Translations under genes and position numbers: made by a program
Assembly (NCBI RefSeq): GCF_016765675.1
Contig: NZ_JAESWB010000371.1
Coordinates: 184,877 to 248,876 of the forward strand
DNA length: 64,000 nucleotides
Source of the DNA: Neobacillus paridis
GTDB taxonomy: Bacteria > Bacillota > Bacilli > Bacillales > Cytobacillaceae
Direction: 5' to 3'
The notes under the pieces: generated by a model
Databases searched by the model: none
What the model was told of the DNA's origin: nothing
Seen by the model: only the letters and a program-made list of their open reading frames with translations
In this document: positions 43,501 to 52,448 of the stretch, piece after piece
Position numbering within the stretch: position 1 is the stretch's first letter
Layout: each line of letters opens with the position of its first letter

Positions 43501-44139
43501 ATACGTAAGGTCAATCCTTGGATATCCTTCTTGAAGGATTTCACCATTATAGATTCCCTTCAACTTATAACTTTCAAGAAACATCCTTGTCGTATGTTCA
43601 TTTGGGCTTAACAAATAATCGGCACTTAGAAAATTACGAACGACATTCTGTGACAGCGATGGATTTCCGGGAATATCAAAGCCCATTTTTTTTAGTGGTG
43701 TCCCATGCCAAGTGTTAATATAAATTTGCTCGTCTTTTGGGGTGAAATACGACGGAAAGGTCGAATTGTTGATAAGATACTGAGAAGTCGTCAGTCTTTT
43801 AACATATTCCTTGGAATTACGCCGGACAAATAATACATTTTTCCTTTGCTTATATTGCCTTATGACGTGTTCTAAACCATTTAGGCTGGATACCGACCAA
43901 ATATGCTGGTAGTCCTTGAATTCAGGATGATGCAATAAATATTTAAAAATCGCATATGGACTATCAGAAATACTCTTTCCATCTCTGCTTTCATAAAATA
44001 TCGTGTGATCACACACCTTACATTTTTCAAAGTATCGTATGTATTGATAATTTCGGCGCTGGCTTTCCTTTCTCAGATACTGATATAACGGGTCAACGAC
44101 AAACTTAACCCGCCTCTTTAACACCTTTTTGTTAATCAA
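40555..44139 (-). CDS. Glycerophosphotransferase fused to a GT4 glycosyltransferase split by GW repeats
   Basis: Residues 1-410 form a CDP-glycerol glycerophosphotransferase (WHGTPLKKMG near 144, HPFLY near 281, ITDYSS 316-321). From about 425 a GT-B glycosyltransferase begins (KKVLIYPGGMRNNGITTSFI, then CYMHNN and VSVS). Its second half appears only at 1020-1190 (INMGRLSPEKGQDNLI, then SSHYEGQPMVLLEAM with the E-x7-E motif). Between them, about 660-1010, lie four GW-type repeats ending GWLD, GWIE, GWLD and GWLK (near 727, 809, 916 and 999). GW repeats normally anchor secreted proteins to teichoic acid. There is no signal peptide, so this enzyme is probably cytoplasmic and may use them to hold the growing polymer. 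The domain calls are from motifs. Confidence 0.85.
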   Translation of the reverse strand: MINKKVLKRRVKFVVDPLYQYLRKESQRRNYQYIRYFEKCKVCDHTIFYESRDGKSISDSPYAIFKYLLHHPEFKDYQHIWSVSSLNGLEHVIRQYKQRKNVLFVRRNSKEYVKRLTTSQYLINNSTFPSYFTPKDEQIYINTWHGTPLKKMGFDIPGNPSLSQNVVRNFLSADYLLSPNEHTTRMFLESYKLKGIYNGEILQEGYPRIDLTYQSNPEKVKGYLSQLGLAIDANKQTILYAPTWKGSNIAKAKNDMLQIIADIAYLQDMIGESYNLLIKVHPFLYDTAKNYLEIKEILIPDYMDTNELLSMADVLITDYSSIFFDFLVTNKPILFYVWDYDDYNEERGRYLRDDELPGPTLFTIQEVAMAIRELDQIKDEYQEVYQQAKKRFTKHDDGNVTERIVNYIFKQAETVLNVIKPLAEEKKKVLIYPGGMRNNGITTSFINLMDNIDFQQFDVSIFMQPANSKEVLNNIAKVNKNARFLFRTGQPAYSFVEVYRDKWIHNRGVHTRFTKRLYPENAYKRDFRRLFGRAQFDYVIDFSGYSLYWAKYILAADAKKKICYMHNNLLADSERTINGRKPHRINLRGLFSVYHRFDKLVSVSLGTMEVNKQNLGQYADEEKFDYVMNSINYEKILRLADDNPSVQPEEQGTALSASIISNVVFKSPAMIRMGKDHFVWNRPPGISGAKKIAPVNDFLQKEATIIRKAHAGAKIYYKFSIGDRIVGWLDQECFELLPDRILSEMKVNKLAIISYVLGQDIWNQPYKTEGIKKISAAKEYQGKLVKVDREARTFHGVYSRFSLNGTVIGWIESSALSNLQETALASLKTTVYQLLTYKKHQTLVSNRILEERNLYELAAITDPGKFTIWSKPYPNPGCKKVMEAIELLDAKVIVTNSARTAKGTYYFFYNNGKKIGWLDQRAFTIITEPIFFTTKEVKKTAVIRLVDDDVIWNTLPDSASAKVLPEFGDYNGKSVTIDREARNIDDVYFHFSYENKPVGWLKKRSFEHIMTLGIHQGNRFIPAPTSDNYNFINMGRLSPEKGQDNLIRAFARFRQDVRNAKLYILGEGPLRNDLEALISELGLENDVYLTGQVENPFHLMKQCDCFVLSSHYEGQPMVLLEAMTHGMKIIATDIVANRTVLEDGRYGLLVENSIEGLETGLRQMADKESHYNMDVFVPSEYNHRAMGTFYKIFE

Positions 44140-44235
44140 AACTCTACAGCTCCCTTATACCTGTTTAATTGTGTCTGGTCTACACCATACATTTCTTCCC
44201 ACAAATCAGTCAGGTATACATGAGGGCCATTTAAA

Positions 44236-44274
44236 AAGGTACATGGTAGACCTAGTTCCCGGATCTTCCATGTA
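44236..44274 (-). terminator. Terminator of the GT2-glycerophosphotransferase gene
   Basis: GGTACATGG and CCATGTACC arms with further pairing in the loop. TTTTTA follows on the minus strand. Confidence 0.8.
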
Positions 44275-44286
44275 CCACTTTAACAA

Positions 44287-46536
44287 TTATTCATTTTTTA
44301 AAATGACTTCCTTAACCACTCTTTCCGAAGCATGTCCGTCTTCTAAGGAACAGAAGCGCTGATAAAATTCATTCAATTTTTCATTTGGAATATTCCCTTG
44401 CGACAAGAACTTGACCGCTTCGATTACTTCTTCTGTCGTCTTCACTATCGGACCCGGGGCTTTTTTCTCAAAATCGAAGTAAAATCCTCTGATATCTCCC
44501 TTGTATTCATCGATGTCATAGGTAAAGAAAATCATCGGCCGCTTTAAATTGGCATAATCAAAAAACACGGAAGAATAGTCAGTAATCAATAAATCACTAA
44601 TAATATATAAATCTTGAATATCCTCATGGTTCGAAAAATCATAAGCAAAGCCTTCATATGGTCCAAGTTCAAAGTTTTCGGCAACCAAATAATGCATCCG
44701 AAGAATAATAATGTATTCCGATCCTAATTCCTGCTGAAGTTTTGTTAAATCCAGTTGCAAATCCATTTTATATTTCCCTACTTGATGAAATTGATTATCT
44801 CTCCAAGTAGGTGCATAGAGTATCACTTTTTTATTCAACGGAAGCCCATGCTTTTTCTTAAACGTCATGGCCCTTTCTGCCAGGTCCGAACGATAAAAGA
44901 CATCATTTCTTGGGTATCCAGATTCGACAATCGTTTTATCAAATTGAAAGGCCCGTCTAAAAATTTCCGTTGAGTATGGATTAGGCGAAACAAGGTAATC
45001 CCAGTTTCTTGATTCCTTATAAAAGTTTTTCTTATATTTATCAGTTGTCGTTCCCGGCATTAGCACTTCTTTTTGATCTTGCGCAAGTCTTTTCAGCGGT
45101 GTCCCATGCCACGTTTGTAAATAAATGGTGTTCTCCGGCTTTGGAAGCCAAAGCGGCATGCGGCTATTCGTCACCCAAAACCTTGCCCTTGCCATTAAAA
45201 ATAGCCATTTAAGCGAAAACCGTTTAACAAGAGGGACACCCTTGTCAGGAAAGGCGCTGCGAAAGCGTGGATCGATACTCCAATACATCTTATAATCAGG
45301 ATAATTTTCCTTCAAATATTGATAAATTGCCCGTGGGTTGTCACTATACTGCTTCCCGAGAAAACTCTCAAACATAATCAGCTTTGGATCCGTCTCCCTT
45401 TTCGCCACAAATTGAAACGCTTTTTTATAAACATACCTTTTTAACGTTGCTGGTCTTTTAAGCGCATTTCTCATTTCCCTTGCAGCAATATGAAATTGCA
45501 TCGTTTTCCTGAACTTATTTCTATCTTTCTGTTTTAGATATCCAAATTCAATCCTAATATGACGTGGCTGTGAGGCCAGAAGCTGCCAGTTAAAGCAATC
45601 GAGCGCTCCGGCTATAAGTTGGAAGAACTTCTCAAAATTATTGGGCTCACGAAAAATAAAGATGGCGGATCTACGGTAAAAGCCTAATAATAATTTATCA
45701 AGATAGTTTTTGGCTTGTTCGTTTTTCCGATACTTCTTATTCAGATCCAGGTACAGTTGAATAAAGTCGATAGTCCTTTCCTCAATTGGCCTTTGAATAA
45801 GTGCTGGTTTCATAATGGGGGCAATGCCAGTACGCTTATAATAGGTTCTGACTTTAATCTGTGGCAGCGAGTCAATGGCTGAAAAGATTTGCACTAATCC
45901 AGAGATATCTGTATATCCTCTCGTACCCTCATAAAATCTAATCTGGTTTTCTTCAATAAATTCCCGTTTCATTAATAGATTAAGAATACTTCGCTCTCTC
46001 GAAGAAAACGTCTGCTTATATTTAATCTTTACATCTTCAAATTCTGGCATGGTTCCAAGTGCAAACTCATCATCTGAAATCGTTTCGTCATCGTTGTCGG
46101 CCTCAGCATCATCGGTATCAACCGATTTGGCTGACGGCAGTGGAACGTAATCCGATGATCTGACTAATCGTTTTTTTCGGCCTGAAATAACCGGAAATTC
46201 TTGAATATGATGAACGAGAACCTCGATCGCATTATGGGTTAGAGCATCATCACTGTCAAGGAAGTAAACATACTCTCCTGTGGCAAGCTCCAAGCCCTTG
46301 TTTCGTGAAAAGGCAACTCCCCTGTTTTCCTCATTTTTTACATAAATAATCCGATCATCCGTTAATAAGGACTCAAGATACGCTGTATTTTCTGCATCCG
46401 ATCCATCATTTATAATGATAATTTCTAAGTTTGGATAACTTTGTTGAAAAATAGAATCCAAACACTCTTTGATAAATTCATTGGAATTATAATAAGGGAT
46501 GATGATGGATACCTTCCCCGTATGTAAATCAATCAT
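44287..46536 (-). CDS. Bifunctional GT2 glycosyltransferase / CDP-glycerol glycerophosphotransferase
   Basis: This 749-residue protein starts with a GT-A domain (VSIIIPYYNSNEFIKECLDS; metal-binding DSD at 94-96 in FLDSDDAL). It ends with a glycerophosphotransferase domain from about 385 (TWHGTPLKRL near 475, ILRMHYL, LITDYSSVFFDYANLKRP, APGPIV). The order suggests a polymerase that adds both a sugar and glycerol phosphate to the chain. An acidic insert (DTDDAEADNDDETISDDE, about 140-157) lies within the glycosyltransferase part. It stands alone between two terminators. The C-terminal half is closely similar to the next gene upstream (46847-48076). Confidence 0.9.
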   Translation of the reverse strand: MIDLHTGKVSIIIPYYNSNEFIKECLDSIFQQSYPNLEIIIINDGSDAENTAYLESLLTDDRIIYVKNEENRGVAFSRNKGLELATGEYVYFLDSDDALTHNAIEVLVHHIQEFPVISGRKKRLVRSSDYVPLPSAKSVDTDDAEADNDDETISDDEFALGTMPEFEDVKIKYKQTFSSRERSILNLLMKREFIEENQIRFYEGTRGYTDISGLVQIFSAIDSLPQIKVRTYYKRTGIAPIMKPALIQRPIEERTIDFIQLYLDLNKKYRKNEQAKNYLDKLLLGFYRRSAIFIFREPNNFEKFFQLIAGALDCFNWQLLASQPRHIRIEFGYLKQKDRNKFRKTMQFHIAAREMRNALKRPATLKRYVYKKAFQFVAKRETDPKLIMFESFLGKQYSDNPRAIYQYLKENYPDYKMYWSIDPRFRSAFPDKGVPLVKRFSLKWLFLMARARFWVTNSRMPLWLPKPENTIYLQTWHGTPLKRLAQDQKEVLMPGTTTDKYKKNFYKESRNWDYLVSPNPYSTEIFRRAFQFDKTIVESGYPRNDVFYRSDLAERAMTFKKKHGLPLNKKVILYAPTWRDNQFHQVGKYKMDLQLDLTKLQQELGSEYIIILRMHYLVAENFELGPYEGFAYDFSNHEDIQDLYIISDLLITDYSSVFFDYANLKRPMIFFTYDIDEYKGDIRGFYFDFEKKAPGPIVKTTEEVIEAVKFLSQGNIPNEKLNEFYQRFCSLEDGHASERVVKEVILKNE

Positions 46537-46745
46537 TTGACTTGTTTCACACTCCCCAAAATTACTGGGACTCTATTGGAGTTATGATCTCAGTAAAAAC
46601 ACATTATACAGTACTATACACTGTTTCTATTTTTTTATCAATCTGAATTTATAGTAAAATGGGATAATCTACCAAATACAAAAATATGAAAACCTCTTCC
46701 AAAATACTATATTGATATATCTTTATATGGTTTGTTCAAAATCAA

Positions 46746-46777
46746 AAAATCACCACCAAGCAGACGGTGATGATTTT
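46746..46777 (-). terminator. Terminator of the 46847-52212 operon
   Basis: AAAATCACCACC and GGTGATGATTTT arms with one mismatch and an 8-nt loop. TTTTTT-like tail on the minus strand. Confidence 0.8.
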
Positions 46778-46796
46778 AAGTTTTTTTAAAATGAAA

Positions 46797-46835
46797 ACTC
46801 GCCGATTGACAAGTCCTCAGAGACGGTTCATGAGG
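46797..46835 (+). repeat. 39-bp dispersed repeat, copy 2
   Basis: ACTCGCCGATTGACAAGTCC...ACGGTTCATGAGG, same strand as 40281-40319 with six differences. It sits just downstream of the 409-aa gene stop; no ACCCGTC tandem units follow here. Confidence 0.7.
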
Positions 46836-46846
46836 CGTAGTTGAAT

Positions 46847-48076
46847 TTATACCTTCCTGTTAGCTAAAATAACCTCTTTTACCACTCTACTGGCTGCATG
46901 ACCATCCTCAAGGTAACAAAACTGTTGATAAAATTCATTCAATTTACTGGTGAATTGATTTGGTTCCGATAATTTTTTTATCACCTCAATGACTTCATCC
47001 GTTGTTTTCACAATCGGTCCCGGGGCATTTTTTTCAAAATCAAAATAAAAGCCCCGTATATCTTCTTTATATTCATCGATATCGTAGGCAAAGAAAATCA
47101 TTGGCCGCTTTAAATTGGCGTAGTCAAAAAATACAGAGGAATAATCCGTAATGAGTACATCACTGATAAGATACAGTTCCTGAATGTCTTCGTGTCTCGA
47201 GAAATTATAGGCAAAACCTTTATAACTGTCCAGGTTAAAATTCTCTGCTACTAAATAGTGCATGCGGAGAATGATGATGTATTCATCCCCCAATTCTTTT
47301 TTCAGTTTACCTAGATCCAAATGTAAATCCAGCTTGTATTTCCCTATTTGATAGTACTGATTGTCCCGCCAAGTCGGGGCATAGAGAATAACCTTTTTAT
47401 CCATCGGCAATTGATGGGTTTCCTTAAATTTCCTGGCAATGTCTATCCGCTCTGGTTTATAAAAAATATCATTTCTTGGATACCCGGATTCAATTACTTC
47501 TTTCTCAAATTTAAATGCCCGTTTAAAAATCTCGGTTGAATAACGGTTCGGAGAAATTAAGTAATCCCAATTTCTTGATTCTTGATAAAAATGCTCTTTA
47601 TAGGCTTCTGTTGTTGTTCCCGGCATTAATACTTCTTTCATATCAAAAACCAATTTTTTCAATGGGGTTCCATGCCAGGTTTGCAAGTAAATCGTGTGTT
47701 TTGGCTTTGGTATCCACAATGGCATCCGGCTATTGGTCACCCAAAATCTTGCCCTAGCCATCAAAAACAGCCACTTAACAGAGAAACGTTTGACATAAGG
47801 AACTCCATTCTCAAGAAATCCTTTTTCAAATCGGGGATCCGCACTCCATACCATTTCATATTCATGATGATGTTTTTTTAAGTACTCATAAATGGCTCTT
47901 GGATTATCGCTATATTGCTTGCCAAGAAAGCTTTCAAATATGATTAAGTTTTTTTTCGCAGGCAGCAAGGAAACAACTTGAAATAAAAACTTATAAACGA
48001 ACTTGACCACCGGCGATTTTTTTATGGCTGACAACAAAAGAACCGCTCTCCTCACTATAATTTGAATGAATACCAT
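46847..48076 (-). CDS. CDP-glycerol glycerophosphotransferase, single domain
   Basis: The 409-residue protein carries one glycerophosphotransferase domain (about 45-400): FESFLGKQYSDNPRAIYEYL, TWHGTPLKKLVFD, PRNDIFY, YAPTWRDNQYYQIG, LRMHYLVAENF, ITDYSSVFFDYANLKRP and APGPIV. It is so similar to the C-terminal half of the 749-aa protein over its whole length that the two are recent duplicates. It lacks the glycosyltransferase part. The short hydrophobic N-terminus may dock on the membrane. It follows the GT4 gene by 65 bp in one operon with 49336-52212. The start at 48076 lacks a clear ribosome-binding site and may be downstream. Confidence 0.88.
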   Translation of the reverse strand: MVFIQIIVRRAVLLLSAIKKSPVVKFVYKFLFQVVSLLPAKKNLIIFESFLGKQYSDNPRAIYEYLKKHHHEYEMVWSADPRFEKGFLENGVPYVKRFSVKWLFLMARARFWVTNSRMPLWIPKPKHTIYLQTWHGTPLKKLVFDMKEVLMPGTTTEAYKEHFYQESRNWDYLISPNRYSTEIFKRAFKFEKEVIESGYPRNDIFYKPERIDIARKFKETHQLPMDKKVILYAPTWRDNQYYQIGKYKLDLHLDLGKLKKELGDEYIIILRMHYLVAENFNLDSYKGFAYNFSRHEDIQELYLISDVLITDYSSVFFDYANLKRPMIFFAYDIDEYKEDIRGFYFDFEKNAPGPIVKTTDEVIEVIKKLSEPNQFTSKLNEFYQQFCYLEDGHAASRVVKEVILANRKV

Positions 48077-48141
48077 CGACTAAAGAAAATGCATGATTCA
48101 AAGCATTTTTCCCCTTGTACATCCTCCCGTTTTTATCATTT

Positions 48142-49320
48142 CTAAAGCCCGCTTCTTTGAGATATTTCATCAATCGTATCCCGCCATATTTTCCCTATGT
48201 TTTCAATTTCATATTGTTTCACATTTTCAACTGCCTTTTTTCCAAACTGCTTTCTTTTCTCGGGATTGCCCATAAGTTCCATTAAGGCCTTAGCAAATTC
48301 CTCTACATTCCCATCTTCCACAAGAATTCCATCAACATTGTTTGAAATAATTTCACTGGGTCCCTTAGGACAATCAAAACTTACAACCGGCACACCACAT
48401 TGCATTGCTTCCACGATAACCATTCCAAACCCTTCAAACCGGGAACTTAAGGCATAAATAGAAGCATTTAATAATTCCGTCTCAATATGCTGTGTAGGCC
48501 CCATTAAAATCGCATGATTATACAGTTTATTGTCCTCAATCATTGCTTGAAGGTTATTCTTTTCCCTGCCATAACCGTAAATTCGTAACTTCCAATCGGG
48601 AAATTTGGGGTGGACAATCTTGAATGCCTCTATTAATAAATCGAACCCTTTCTGAGGGGCTAAACGCCCTGCGGCAATGATCGTTTTACTTTCCAGCGAT
48701 GAAGTAACCCCTTGCAGCTTAGGAATAGAATTCGTAATTTTTTTTACTTTTACTTTTTTGCTGTTCGCTTCAAGGAGCCGTTTGTAATCTTCCGTATCAT
48801 CATTTGTTAACGTTGCTAAATAATCTAAATTTTTATAGTGCTTTAAGATGGAGTTTTTCATTCGCTCTGGGTAAATGGCAAAATTCAGATGCTCCTGCCC
48901 AATAATGTAAACACCTTTATTTCGATATTTACTTGCAAATATATTGAAGCTTGGACGAGTTGTCACCAAAATTCCAGAAGTAATTTCCTTAATAGCATTA
49001 AACATTTTCATATCCGTCAGTAAGGAAAAGAAGTCGTATGCTTCATCATCAGGATGAATTAGTCTGCTCTTCATCTTGGATAATTTTTTTACAATCGTGC
49101 TTTTAAAGCCGATGTTATCTGTTTTTCTATTTACAACATCGTGCAGTACTTGAATTTTAATTCGTGGGTCAATTTCAAAGAAAGGAGATTCCCGATAGCG
49201 AAAAACGCTAATAATTTCAATGTCGTAACCTGACTGTGCCAAATAGTTCGTTACATTTAACACCGTTCTTACTGTTCCGCCCATCCCAAAAATATCAAAT
49301 ACTAAAAAGTAAATCTTCAC
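48142..49320 (-). CDS. GT4 family glycosyltransferase
   Basis: The protein (392 residues from GTG 49320) has the GT-B fold: KIYFLVFDIFGMGGTVRTVL at the N-terminus, the acceptor domain with LTNDDTEDYKRL, and the donor domain IIAAGRLAPQKGFDLLIEAF. The E-x7-E motif lies in SRFEGFGMVIVEAMQCGVP. It probably decorates the teichoic acid with a sugar, or alternates with the neighbouring glycerophosphotransferases in building a glycosylated backbone. AAGGAG lies 7 bp before GTG 49320 but only 1-2 bp before ATG 49326, so I prefer the GTG. It follows the 958-aa gene by about 15 bp. Confidence 0.88.
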   Translation of the reverse strand: MKIYFLVFDIFGMGGTVRTVLNVTNYLAQSGYDIEIISVFRYRESPFFEIDPRIKIQVLHDVVNRKTDNIGFKSTIVKKLSKMKSRLIHPDDEAYDFFSLLTDMKMFNAIKEITSGILVTTRPSFNIFASKYRNKGVYIIGQEHLNFAIYPERMKNSILKHYKNLDYLATLTNDDTEDYKRLLEANSKKVKVKKITNSIPKLQGVTSSLESKTIIAAGRLAPQKGFDLLIEAFKIVHPKFPDWKLRIYGYGREKNNLQAMIEDNKLYNHAILMGPTQHIETELLNASIYALSSRFEGFGMVIVEAMQCGVPVVSFDCPKGPSEIISNNVDGILVEDGNVEEFAKALMELMGNPEKRKQFGKKAVENVKQYEIENIGKIWRDTIDEISQRSGL

Positions 49321-49335
49321 AGTCATTCTCCTTTC

Positions 49336-52212
49336 TTATAAATTTTTAAACACGGCTTCAATTGTACGCTTGGAAGCCTGTCCATCTTCCCAATGGCAAA
49401 ATCTATCTTTAAATTGATCATATTTTATTTGGTACTCACTCTGTAACCGATCAATATGTTCTATCGCATCAAATAATTGTTCTTGATCTGTAACAAAGGG
49501 ACCGGGAGCTTCCCCCACAAAGTTAAAATAAAATCCGCGGACCTGAGAACCATAGCGTTTCAAATCATAGGTAAAAAATATCATCGGTCTGTTCAAATTG
49601 GCATAATCAAACATCACAGAAGAGTAATCAGTAATCATTAAATCAGAAATTAAGTATAATTCGCCAATGTCATCATAGCTGGAAACATTATAAATAAAGT
49701 CATCAGAACGATGAAGTCTGATCCGACTGGCATCAAAATAATGAAGTCGCAAAAGTAAAATATACTCTTCCCCAAACTTCTCCTTGAATGTTTTCAAATC
49801 GAACTTAAACTCATATGCCCTATGCTGATTTCCATTTTGATATTCATAGTCTCTCCATGTTGGAGCATATAAGATTACTTTTTTATTTAAAGGAATATTT
49901 AGCTTTTTCTTGATATCTATAATTTTTGTCCTGATATTTTCTTTATAAAAAATATCATTGCGCGGATAACCGACATTTAGCATCTTCTTTTTATACTTGT
50001 ATGCCCTTTTTAGAATTTCGGCTGTATACAGATTAGGACCAATTAAATAATCCCATTTTTCTATCCGTTTAAGTAAAGCAGGGGAGGTATTTTCTTCATA
50101 AGCTAATGCTTTTGGATCAACATCAAAGCCCAGTTTCTTTAAGGGTGTCCCGTGCCATGTCTGTAAAAAGGTCATTCCCTTTCGTTTTTGGAAAAAGTCA
50201 GGAAAATTCCCGTTATTCACAAAATAGGTACTTATCGCCATATAGTAGTAATACTTAAAAGAACGAGGTCTTACCAGAATTGGATTCCCAGGAATATCTG
50301 CTTTAAGGTTATTTATTACCCATACAGCCTTCATATCACGATGCTGAGCAAGCATTTCCTCATAGAGGGCTTTTGGATTATCAGAATAACTTTTCCCGTA
50401 AAAACTTTGGAATACAACAGCCTTTCGGTTGACCGGGAGAAACTTAAAACAAAGTTTATAAACCAAGAGCCCCCATTTTGATAACAAAGCCTTATATTTA
50501 TCGTTTTGCTTTAACCGATCCTCTAGTGTTAAAACTACTTTTTCTGGTGTAACATTCATCGTGAAAATTGCTTTTCCATCTTCAAAGTCTATTTCACAAT
50601 AAATAAGATCAAAATTTATATCTCTTAGTAAGACATCACGTTCTTCTAATAACCCTGCCGCCTTTAAATCCGCCGAAAGTGTAAAGTGAAATTCGTTCTT
50701 AGTATTCTCCGTTTTTTGCAACTTCCAGCTGACAGGGATGTCATAGTTTTTACCAAATTGTCCTTTTATCATGATATGCCCTTGAGAAATTTCTGGCAGA
50801 TCTTTATTTGGAATTTGCACATGCAACTTGCCGTCAATCAAAAAGATACTGTTATGAATTTCAGCTTTACTGATTGATTTGGCAGCAATATATGGTTTTG
50901 TCATGATCGACAATTCGTCTTTTAATGTGTAATAGGGTTTAATTACGATAATTTCCCCATCTTTATTGGCTAGTTTATAGGGAGGAAATGAGATTCTATT
51001 TTGTTTATTTTTAATCCCATCAAGGCGAGTCACAAGCCGATACATGACACCATCAACCTGCAAAAACAAATCCCACAATCCTTCGCTAAAAATATCTTCG
51101 TTTTTCACAAGACTTGATAAATCGAATGTATAGTTGAAGTGAAATGAGTCGATTTTTACTTTAAATGAATACTCCGCTTTTGAAGTACGATTTTTTACAA
51201 TAATAAAGGTGTCTTCAAACGAAATCCGTTCTCCCTTGTTTATCGTAATGATCCTGCCATGAATAGAGATTTGCCCCCCCTCGGAGTATATCTCATCGAC
51301 TTCTGCATGCAATTCTTCCTTTGTTAATAACAAGACTATTCCATTCGTTTTCATCCTTTTCTTAATGGCAAGTTGCTGAATGCCATCGAAGGATTGAAAG
51401 GTAGAAGTCCTGTTCAAAACCCCAGAAGACGGAAAAGTGATTGGTAAGGTGATGCTTGAATGGTTATATTCATATTCCAACAATAAATCCGCAGGAGCTC
51501 CATCGGGCAATCCGTATGTAGAATTAGGGAAGTTAAATTCAACAGCGAATCCAGTCCACTCATATGCTTGATCTTCCTGCTGATAATATGTGGTCATATC
51601 AGTCCGCAATACATCAGTCATGACGATGTCTCGCTCGTCTTCTCCAAAACGGAGAATAAGCCTTTTTTGTACATCTTCGTTATTTTGGACATTCCACCAT
51701 GGAACAAGTAAATAACCGCTCAGTCGGAGAGTGCCATTTTCCTCCAAGACAATTGTTTGTGTTTTTAATATTGGTGCAGCGTCTTCACTTTTAAAAGATA
51801 GATTTCCATTCATAGTAGCATAAGGTACAAAATTCTTATCATGACCCTTTATATAGAAAGGCTGAGGTTCGTTAGAATTTGTCAGGTGATTGGCAATTCG
51901 TACTTTGCTCTCTTGTCCCATATTCTCCAAAAGTAAATTGGCATCCCAAAAACCGTGTAACAACGATTCGGCATAGTCTGTCATAGAAACTTCCAACTTT
52001 AAGAAGCAGGAATGTTCGGATATAGCTTCAACACTTACTGGAAATTTTAATGACACTTGAGTGTCTCTTTTATGCAAATTGAAAAATATAGCAGAATATG
52101 CCTCCGCATAAACAAATTTTAAAACGATCAATACCTTGCCGTTTTTATATTTTATATTATTTAAAGAACACTGTGGTTTAATCGATGTCCTATGTTTCCC
52201 AAAAAACTTCAT
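49336..52212 (-). CDS. Large CDP-glycerol glycerophosphotransferase with beta-rich N-terminal half
   Basis: The last about 370 residues form a glycerophosphotransferase domain (FQSFYGKSYSDNPKALYEEM, TWHGTPLKKLGFD, YAPTWRDYEYQNG, LLRLHYFDASR, ITDYSSVMFDYANLNRP, APGPFV). The first about 580 residues are beta-strand-rich and resemble none of the families I can name with certainty. Similar N-terminal halves occur in teichoic acid polymerases, where they are thought to bind substrate or membrane. Total length is 958. GAGGTG precedes ATG 52212. It is the first gene of the operon continuing with the GT4 and 409-aa genes. Confidence 0.88.
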   Translation of the reverse strand: MKFFGKHRTSIKPQCSLNNIKYKNGKVLIVLKFVYAEAYSAIFFNLHKRDTQVSLKFPVSVEAISEHSCFLKLEVSMTDYAESLLHGFWDANLLLENMGQESKVRIANHLTNSNEPQPFYIKGHDKNFVPYATMNGNLSFKSEDAAPILKTQTIVLEENGTLRLSGYLLVPWWNVQNNEDVQKRLILRFGEDERDIVMTDVLRTDMTTYYQQEDQAYEWTGFAVEFNFPNSTYGLPDGAPADLLLEYEYNHSSITLPITFPSSGVLNRTSTFQSFDGIQQLAIKKRMKTNGIVLLLTKEELHAEVDEIYSEGGQISIHGRIITINKGERISFEDTFIIVKNRTSKAEYSFKVKIDSFHFNYTFDLSSLVKNEDIFSEGLWDLFLQVDGVMYRLVTRLDGIKNKQNRISFPPYKLANKDGEIIVIKPYYTLKDELSIMTKPYIAAKSISKAEIHNSIFLIDGKLHVQIPNKDLPEISQGHIMIKGQFGKNYDIPVSWKLQKTENTKNEFHFTLSADLKAAGLLEERDVLLRDINFDLIYCEIDFEDGKAIFTMNVTPEKVVLTLEDRLKQNDKYKALLSKWGLLVYKLCFKFLPVNRKAVVFQSFYGKSYSDNPKALYEEMLAQHRDMKAVWVINNLKADIPGNPILVRPRSFKYYYYMAISTYFVNNGNFPDFFQKRKGMTFLQTWHGTPLKKLGFDVDPKALAYEENTSPALLKRIEKWDYLIGPNLYTAEILKRAYKYKKKMLNVGYPRNDIFYKENIRTKIIDIKKKLNIPLNKKVILYAPTWRDYEYQNGNQHRAYEFKFDLKTFKEKFGEEYILLLRLHYFDASRIRLHRSDDFIYNVSSYDDIGELYLISDLMITDYSSVMFDYANLNRPMIFFTYDLKRYGSQVRGFYFNFVGEAPGPFVTDQEQLFDAIEHIDRLQSEYQIKYDQFKDRFCHWEDGQASKRTIEAVFKNL

Positions 52213-52413
52213 ATTGCACCTCTAAAAAAATTACTTTTTTCTTTCCTCGTTTATTTTACACCCAAAGTCATATCGATGTTTGCAAGGAAAAAAATACCTT
52301 TTTTTCACAAAGGAAATTATACCACAAGTTTTCGACAAACTACACCAAATTTCTCAAGACTTTTGGGTATAGTCTTTTCCTAGTATTTGTCTTTTTTATA
52401 AAAATATAAAAAG

Positions 52414-52439
52414 GGCTGTTAAATCTCTGATTAACAGCC
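52414..52439 (-). terminator. Terminator of the 1108-aa gene
   Basis: GGCTGTTAA and TTAACAGCC perfect arms with an 8-nt loop and CTTTTTAT on the minus strand. Confidence 0.88.
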
Positions 52440-52448
52440 TCCTAAAAA

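Larger units (their letters stand above)
46537..46846. other. Intergenic region with promoter, terminator and repeat copy 2
   Basis: These 310 bp hold the leader of the 749-aa gene, the terminator at 46746-46777 and the 39-bp dispersed repeat at 46797-46835. No gene is visible. Confidence 0.5.
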
